Assembly (NCBI GenBank): GCA_963969495.1
Contig: OZ018318.1
Location: 178,802,246-178,866,245 of the forward strand
Reading direction: 5' to 3'
Source: Ceratothoa steindachneri
Taxonomy: Eukaryota > Arthropoda > Malacostraca > Isopoda > Cymothoidae
Length of the DNA stretch: 64,000 bases
The position numbers were made by a program, and so were the translations under genes. A model generated the notes under the pieces. The model was not told the DNA's origin. It did no database searches and saw only the letters and a list, made by a program, of their open reading frames with translations. Below are positions 58,320 through 64,000 of the stretch, piece by piece (the first letter of the stretch is position 1; each line of letters starts with the position of its first letter).

Positions 58320-60823
58320 CCAGGCTTAGCTCGGAGGAGACGCGGGGGCCCTCCTCGAACTGAAGACCCTCACGGGAATGGCCGTACGCTTCCCGGGGGC
58401 AAAACCCCGGGCGCTGTTGGCCGGACAAAGCGCTGAAGGCGCTTTCGCCTTCGAGGACTTATTGGGAGAGGTTGGGCTCGCCACGCGAGTATTTTCCTCC
58501 CTCCGCCTCGAAACCTTAAGCGGGCGTTGCGGCCTCGGAAGCGGGGGGGCCCTCTTTTCGAGGAACCACCGTCTCCGAGCAACCCACTTCACCTCGGGGC
58601 TAGGGAAGGAGCCGAAGCTCCTTTGTTGCTGTCCTCCTTTCGGGGGACAGCTTTAGGAACCCCCGAAGATGGCCTAGCGACCATCTTCAGGGGTGTTGCC
58701 TCCTGTGAGTCTAACGACTCGGTGGAAGCGCGTGGCCGTTTCGCCTTACGGGAAACGGTCACGATAAGGGAAAGAGGGGGGAGCCCTGGTTGTAGCCGGG
58801 GCTGGGTTATGACCCTTTTTGCCGCTAGCTTTACCAGGGGAGCGCCCGGGTTGGGTAGAGCCTGCAGAAGGGCTCCGAATGGGCGCGGAAACAGCCGTGC
58901 TCGTTGTCCTGGATGGGCCAAGAGCAGAGGGTGCCTTTCTAACTATTGAGGCATATGACGTCCCAGTCAGAGCCAGGCTTGCCAGGACCAAGTCCTTAGC
59001 CTCGTGGAATGAGAGAAGATTCTGGGCCTGAACTGCCAGGATTTCTTTCTCAAGCAGATATGCACCACATTGCTTCGAAGAAGCAGGGTGCGGCTCTCCA
59101 CAATTGACACACTTGGCCACACACGATTTGGACTTATCGTGTGCGACCTTGGAGCAATTTACACAGACTTCGGGTGACCCCGACTTTGCACGTCTACATG
59201 AGCGATTCGTATGGCCGAAGGGGTGACAGTAATAGCACCGCCGCGGCAGTAGCACGAATGCCTTCACGCGGTAGTGGTACCAACCGGCATGCACCGACTC
59301 AGGGAGCTTGTCACAGTCGAACGTGACGAAGAGTGTAGGGGGGGTCTCGAGACCCCTTCCTGTTTTCTCATCACACGTTCGACCTTGACCGCCCCATGGT
59401 CGGCCAGCTCTAGGATGATGTCCTCAATGGAGTAGTCAACGAGTTCCCTCGCCTAAACTACTCCTTTCACAAAGTTCATGGAAATTTGCGGCGTCACACT
59501 CACCGGGGTGCCATGAAGTGTCCGAAGAGCACTTATCTTGGCCGCCTCGGCGGGATTCGCCACATTCGCCAGAAGGCTCCCTTCCGAGAAACGGGTCACC
59601 TTCGGCTTTCTACCAATTGCACTAGCTAATCCTCTCCTCTGATGGATCATGTTGCCCTTTGAAAACATGGTGCCATCAGTGGAGCGAATAACGAGGAAGC
59701 GTTTGAAGCCAGCGGGCTCGAAAACGCCAGGTAACCTCTGAATGAGGGGCCCCGATGTCATTGAGGCTCCGCCCTGTGCACTCTTGGTGTTAGTCTTAGT
59801 CAGGGGCTCGAACACGGGGGGTAGAGGGGCCGGATGTGCCGATCTTGGCTTGGTCGCCTACCAAAGTTGCAGTAGACCCATCCGTCCCCGCAGCCCCCGT
59901 GGATGGAGAGGAGCCCCAAGTCTTCTTTGTCTTTTTAATCCTTTTAGTCTTTTTCTTTTTTTGAAGAGGAGGGCGGGGAATGAACCCGCTCCTCACCTCC
60001 GCCGGCAGAAGCCCCCATGCCAGATGGGCCGGCCTCAGCCAGGTCCCTCTCCGAAATGGAGAAGTTCCTGGTAATCGTGGAGGTACCTGTCAGAGGAGAT
60101 CCCTCTTCTCCTTGTACTGCCTCAGAGCCCTGCCATTTGAGGGGGACCTTGCATAAGGGCGGATTGGGGTTTGGTGCTTGGCGCCGAGCCCGGATTCCCC
60201 CCAATGGAAGGCCCTACCGTCTGAGGCTGGGTCTCCTCAAGGACCATGTCTATCACAGGAGGGGCCTCCAGTTGGCCATTCACTCCCAGGACATCGCAGG
60301 TCCCCTTGGCAGCGTCAAGAGTCTTTTGTGGGGAGCCACAGGCCTTAACCCCGGCAAGGTTCAATATCCTTGCCAGCAGGTCTTTTGAGGAAAGCGATCG
60401 AAGGGGCCTGGCTTCCCTCTCCCCCCTAAGGGGGTTTGCCCTACCGAGCCGCTTCAATGGGGATCGGCTGGCTAAGGGCTGCCTGCTGGCTTTCTTGGCA
60501 GTCCCAGTGGAAAGAAAAGAGTGGACTGCCGCTGGAAAAAGCGAGGTGCCCGAAAGCACCTCCAGAGATCTGGGTGAGGGGGAGTCCCCTACACCCGTAG
60601 GCGTAGGAGAAGAGTAAGCCTCCTCTCCGGTTAAAGAGGTATGGAGGGTCCCCTGCGCAATCACAGGGGTGGAGACCTCCATCTTTTCTGTGGAGCTGCA
60701 CGAGGGCGGCTCCGTTGTTTTAGGGGGAATTAAGGGGAGATGTTTTTTTTGCATCATTGGGCATGGTGACCCTCTTTGTTTTACGGGACGCAATCGCTCA
60801 CCACCTCTTGCAGTAGCCCGCAC
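58320..60823 (-). pseudogene. Family A ORF1 (zinc knuckle protein)
   Basis: This starts MRATARGGERLRPV at 60823. The N-terminal part (to 60122) is Pro/Ser-rich with SLSSKDLLARILNLAGVKAC. It continues after frameshifts with SISERDLAEAGPSGMG (60204-59944), a Lys-rich stretch (59996-59796) and GFKRFLVIRSTDGT (59815-59453). The knuckles CYYCHPFGHTNRSC, CVNCSKVAHDKSKSC and CVNCGEPH (59294-58746) follow, and a Ser/Pro-rich C-terminal tail runs to about 58320. Compared with the 3463 copy, the segment between the GFKRF block and the knuckles is complete here. The four frames show three or more indels. Confidence 0.75.
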
Positions 60824-61295
60824 TGCAAGAGGTGCTTACAGGCCCGGCAGAGCCAGGCGCCGCCATTTGGGACAACCCCTCCCACCTGGTGGCCTGGCAG
60901 TCCTTCGGCATGGCGGCTCCACCTTGAACACGGCGTAAAAAAGATAGATTTTGAAGACGAGAGGAAAAGGGATGTGAGCAAGGTATGGGTGGGGATGAAG
61001 CAGGTTGTTAAAAGCCAAACACCCCAGACTGGAGCTCAGGGGTTAGAGGACATTGTCCCCTCCCCCCTCAGCCCCGATCCGGGACGATTGGCTGAGAAGA
61101 AGGTCAGCTTCTACCCTGTGAAATTACAGGCTGACCAGAGAAAGTTGTGGGAGAGGTTGTATGAAAAGCGACGAGGTAGGATAGGAATACAGGCTATCTG
61201 AAGGAAGGAAGAGAGGCTAAGCTGGGGCCGGACGGGGCGCTGGATCCCGTCAGCACGGCGGCTAGGATTGCAAATCGCCGCGCCCCTTACGGGGG
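60824..61295 (-). promoter_or_regulatory. Family A 5' UTR, probable internal promoter region
   Basis: This 470-bp leader is shared between three copies (3004-3462, 28613-28860 and here). It starts with the GC-rich stem ccccgtaaggggcg and is expected to hold the internal promoter, as in other full-length LINEs. No promoter element can be named from sequence. Confidence 0.5.
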
Positions 61296-61470
61296 AATGA
61301 GTATGTGAAAGTCCTGTGTGAGGAGTCGGGATTAGTGTTTGTAGATGTTTGGAATGGGCTTTATAGGAATAAGGCATTGTATGCATTGGATGGACTCCAT
61401 CTAAGCCTGGATGGGGTTGACGTGTTGTGGCAATAGTTAGATAGTGTCATTGGTGCTTTGCAGGCTTCAA
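61296..61470 (+). pseudogene. CR1-type ORF1, end of the esterase domain
   Basis: Codons from 61300 read EYVKVLCEESGLVFVDVWNG, then LYRNKALYALDGLHLSLDG. DGLHLS is the last SGNH block with the catalytic Asp-His pair. A stop at about 61435 interrupts LWQ*LDSVIGALQ. It is the continuation of 53936-54497, but roughly 100 residues of the domain between the first and last blocks are missing. Confidence 0.7.
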
Positions 61471-61960
61471 ACTTTGTTGCAGTTCCTCTCGGTCACTCTG
61501 TCCATCTGCGAGAAACTCACGATGTTATAAGAATGGTCATGGATTTACTTAAGTACCATAAACACAATTGGATCATATGTGTAGACCTTAAGATGGTCAA
61601 CTTCCTCCTTGGCCAGTAGAAGGGATATACAAAGTTTCCATGCTATATCTGTATGTGGGACAGTCAAGCCCGTGACAAACACTGGTCACAAAAAGATTGG
61701 CCAGTTCGGGAAGCTTTGGAAGCAGGAATGCCAAACATTGTTAATGAGCCAATCGTAAGTCGAGAGAAGATTGTTTTCCCTACACTTCATCTCAAACTGG
61801 GGTTTATGAAGCAGTATGCCAAGACGTTGAGCACTAACAATGATTGTTTTCAGTACATAGTATCGGCGTTTCCTGCTTTGGGATAGACACATGATGGCGG
61901 ACTACTGCTGAACAATTAGAAGAGATCAGCCAAAGAAGACTTAAAAGAGAAAGAGTTACA
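61470..61960 (+). pseudogene. Relic of a conserved multicopy protein, not named
   Basis: Broken codons read VAVPLGHSVHLRE, then NWIICVDLKMVNFLLGQ, KFPCYICMWDSQA and HWSQKDWPVRE. The open piece 61653-61886 continues with NIVNEPIVSREKIVFPTLHL and KLGFMKQYAK, up to FQYIVSAFPALG, where a stop and a deletion follow. Then come MMADYC, a TGA where I expect Trp, and KRKSYKRKFL near 61890-61960. I recall the same blocks (DLKMVNFLLG, CLWDSR, PPLHIKLGLMKQFVKAL) in a large, uncharacterised family found in many arthropod genomes. High copy number there suggests a mobile origin, but I cannot name a transposon superfamily. It is a non-functional fragment here. Confidence 0.6.
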
Positions 61961-62427
61961 AACGCAAATTTTTGCTCTATTGAAATCAAGAAGAAGTCCT
62001 CCAGCCTGATGTACGTTTATTAATAAATTACAGACAGTATTTGTAATCCTAATGTGTAATTCAAGTTTCTTCTCATATGCAATAAAATGTTTGTGCAAAA
62101 AAACCTGCTTTACTATAAATAACGCAAAAGGATGATTCAAAATTACTTCAGAGCATGATGATAGGCGTAATAAAATGAAAATTATTGTATAATATTAGTT
62201 ATTGATATTACGAAAATTATGTAGCATTTAGAGAGAATCTGATTTCAGATTTGAATTCAGTATGCTCGAATTAGGTAAGAAAATGTAGTACTTTTGTCAA
62301 TTCACCGAATACATTGTTATAGGCGTAAATAATGAATATCTGCATTAGTGTAGACTATAATGATGTAGGCTATTTGCAAGTCATTTCGCCCACTTAAGTA
62401 ACAATGCACATAATAGAAAAAGTATTT
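61961..62427. other. AT-rich sequence, no recognised feature
   Basis: Several aataaa-like hexamers occur on both strands. Nothing else stands out. Confidence 0.4.
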
Positions 62428-63660
62428 TTATTTTCCAAGAGTAGGCACTCTCAACATCGTAGGCCCATGCACAATGTCCCTCTTCATTTGCCTAAACGAA
62501 GAGGAGAAGGTGATTTTCTCCGCAAACTTGTCGATCACTTGCTCATTCGAAACTTGAATGTCATTGTGGACGACGAGTAGTGCGAGGCCGTTGAGGCGAT
62601 CCTGACCAATGGTGCTCCTCATGTACGTCTTTAGCCGTTTCAAGGCTGAGAATGAGCGTTTGGCCCCCCATATTAGACCGGCAAAGTCATTAATTTCGTC
62701 AGGAGCTTCCTAATGTTCGGGAACATACGGATCTCGGCGTACTCCTTCGCATTCTTGACAGTCCCGAAGACCGGAGCTGAATTTGTCCACCGCTGTGCCT
62801 CCGCTTGCACGAACACCAGTGACTCAACATCGCTGTCATAGAGCTTAGCAGCATTAAGGACGGCATCCAAGTCTGCATTTGAGCCCTTGAGAAACTCCTT
62901 CAACAGGAGAGCAACTGGCACGTTATCTACCTCAAATCTTCTCTTCAGCTCGGCGATCACTTGGTCAACGAACGGAATATAGACCGAGCGTCGATGGTAC
63001 TCCTCAGCAGTCCTGGCCGTGATATTCGCGCGCTCTGCCTGTCGTACACAGATTCGGGGAACATGGACGTCACTGTGAGCTGAGTCCACTTAAATCAGGA
63101 GATCCTTGGCTTTTGCAAATACAGTGAGGAAGTGCTCCTCGGCATTCTTTCTGAGCTTGGCGAAAACAGTCTCGATCTCACGAATCAGTGCGTACGCAGA
63201 TTCCAAGTCATCATCCTTCTTATGCAGGGTCCTGCTCGGCTTGAGTGTGTGAGCCAAAAGTGACTCCACCACAACTAGCCCAATGAAAAAGAGAGGGTCT
63301 CTAATCACGGCAAACTAAGATGCCAGCATTGGCATCAAGCTTCATTTCCTCTTCCACGAAGACCGCGATGTGAGGCAGAAACTTGATGAACACGAGGACT
63401 GCATCATGCCGCTCAACCCATCTGGTGGGACACAAGGACACCAACTTCTCCCCCTTAGCTGAGAAAAGCTTCACGATTTTGGAGAACAGGGGCGTCCGCA
63501 TGTTGCTGGAGTAAATGAAGTTATAGACATCGTTGAGCGTCTGAATGGCGAGTTTCACTTCTTTCGCATCGCAGGCCTTGGTCAGCACCAGGTTCAGTCG
63601 ATTATTAAAGCAGTGGATCGGTTTGGCGAGGGGGTATTGCTCCATGATGATGGCAGCACA
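62428..63660 (-). pseudogene. hAT-type transposase (DUF4371/P52rIPK-like), broken
   Basis: The minus strand reads PLAKPIHCFNNRLNLVLTKA, LVSLCPTRWVERHDAVLVF, VCRD and, after a roughly 7-base insertion near 63300, PLFFIGLVVVESLLAHTLKP. Next are RRSVYIPFVDQVIAELKRRF and, after another break at about 62660, RSFSALKRLKTYMRSTIGQD, followed by RLNGLALLVVHNDI. This is the second half of the catalytic region plus the C-terminal dimerisation block of hAT transposases, whose relatives include host genes of the ZMYM1 and P52rIPK kind. The RSFSALKRLKT block is diagnostic. The N-terminal zinc finger and first catalytic part are not found. Three frame breaks and one stop show a dead copy rather than a domesticated gene. 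Confidence 0.75.
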
Positions 63661-64000
63661 GAAAAAACTTTTTAGGGAGAGTGGTGAAAATACCTTAATA
63701 CCAAAAGCCTTTGTGTTAAAACAAAGTCATTCGTTCATGTTTCAGGTTACCAATGCTAGGAGCCAAATCAGCATTTTCTCCCACTTAAATCTTCGCTCCG
63801 TTTTAAAAGTTTCTCATCTCCTGAAGATATTAAATATCTCCTGATACGTGGATTTCTGCTAGTCCACGAACAATATTTGCTGTTCGAATCAATCAACAAG
63901 CAAATAAAGTTCATTACTTTGATCATCTTCACAACACGCTAGGCTCATAAAGTTTGATCTACTTGAAATAAACATTAAGTATCGCACAAATATCTGAATC
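63661..64000. other. Unrecognised sequence at window end
   Basis: This may be flanking DNA or diverged upstream part of the hAT element. No motif is found on either strand. Confidence 0.4.

Larger units (their letters stand above)
54498..61295 (-). mobile_element. Family A LINE, end-to-end copy, 6.8 kb
   Basis: The minus strand has the 5' terminus (ccccgtaaggggcgcggcg) at 61295, a 470-bp 5' UTR, ORF1, ORF2 with endonuclease, RT and RNase H, a 3' UTR and a terminal A12 tract (54498-54509 on the + strand as T). It serves as reference for the shorter family A copies. It splits the CR1 ORF1. I find no clear target-site duplication. Frameshifts and substitutions in both ORFs show it is no longer active. 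Confidence 0.85.

Noticed and set aside
62428..63660. Domesticated host gene of the ZMYM1/P52rIPK kind
   Set aside because: Frame breaks and the absent N-terminal half indicate a dead transposon copy.

Overview
This is eukaryotic DNA, most likely from an arthropod and probably a decapod crustacean. The reasons are a spliced gene with GT/AG introns, very long (TA)n and (TC)n microsatellites, and many non-LTR retrotransposon families, mariner and hAT relics of types I associate with decapod genomes. The species guess is inference. I see no prokaryotic operon, no rRNA, no CRISPR array and no convincing functional tRNA. The only host gene I can support is the 3' part of DPH1 (diphthamide biosynthesis) on the + strand. 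It is seen as two exons, 1269-1434 and 16723-17088, and its earlier exons lie left of the window. Nearly everything else is mobile-element debris, much of it nested. LAYOUT. 1-17,340: DPH1 3' end. Its last intron is 15.3 kb and holds several RNase H-bearing LINE copies (called here family A and family B), a reversed CR1-like LINE fragment inside a family B copy, and a mariner deletion derivative inside the same copy. 18,180-27,430: a second family B copy interrupted by a 4.4-kb reversed LTR retroelement. That element keeps gag and protease and carries a roughly 78-bp tandem repeat in its LTRs. 27,440-30,470: relics related to families B and A. 30,800-32,220: a mariner end, two long (TA)n tracts and a 275-bp near-perfect palindrome. 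33,000-35,530: relics of two other LINEs (families D and E). 35,563-35,957: a TA-flanked MITE. 37,150-42,080: a family D fragment and a decayed Gypsy element on the minus strand. 42,100-46,900: microsatellites, hairpins, CR1 and D relics, and AT-rich sequence. 46,920-49,430: a larger D copy. 50,040-53,935: a GC-rich LINE (family F). 53,936-61,470: a CR1-type ORF1 with an esterase (SGNH) domain, split by a 6.8-kb end-to-end family A copy on the minus strand. 61,470-61,960: a relic of a conserved multicopy protein family that I cannot name. 62,428-63,660: a broken hAT-like transposase on the minus strand. HOW IT FITS. The window records successive insertions, for example mariner into B, CR1 into B, an LTR element into B, and A into CR1. 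All of the recognised element genes carry stops, frameshifts, deletions or catalytic substitutions, so I see no autonomous element. The only sequence likely to be under protein-level selection is the two DPH1 exons. I did not find a convincing undescribed biological system. The best leads are the LTR tandem repeat, the palindromes tied to TA tracts, the tRNA-B-box-like hairpin and the unnamed conserved relic near 61.5 kb. Family letters A-F are labels used only in this report.
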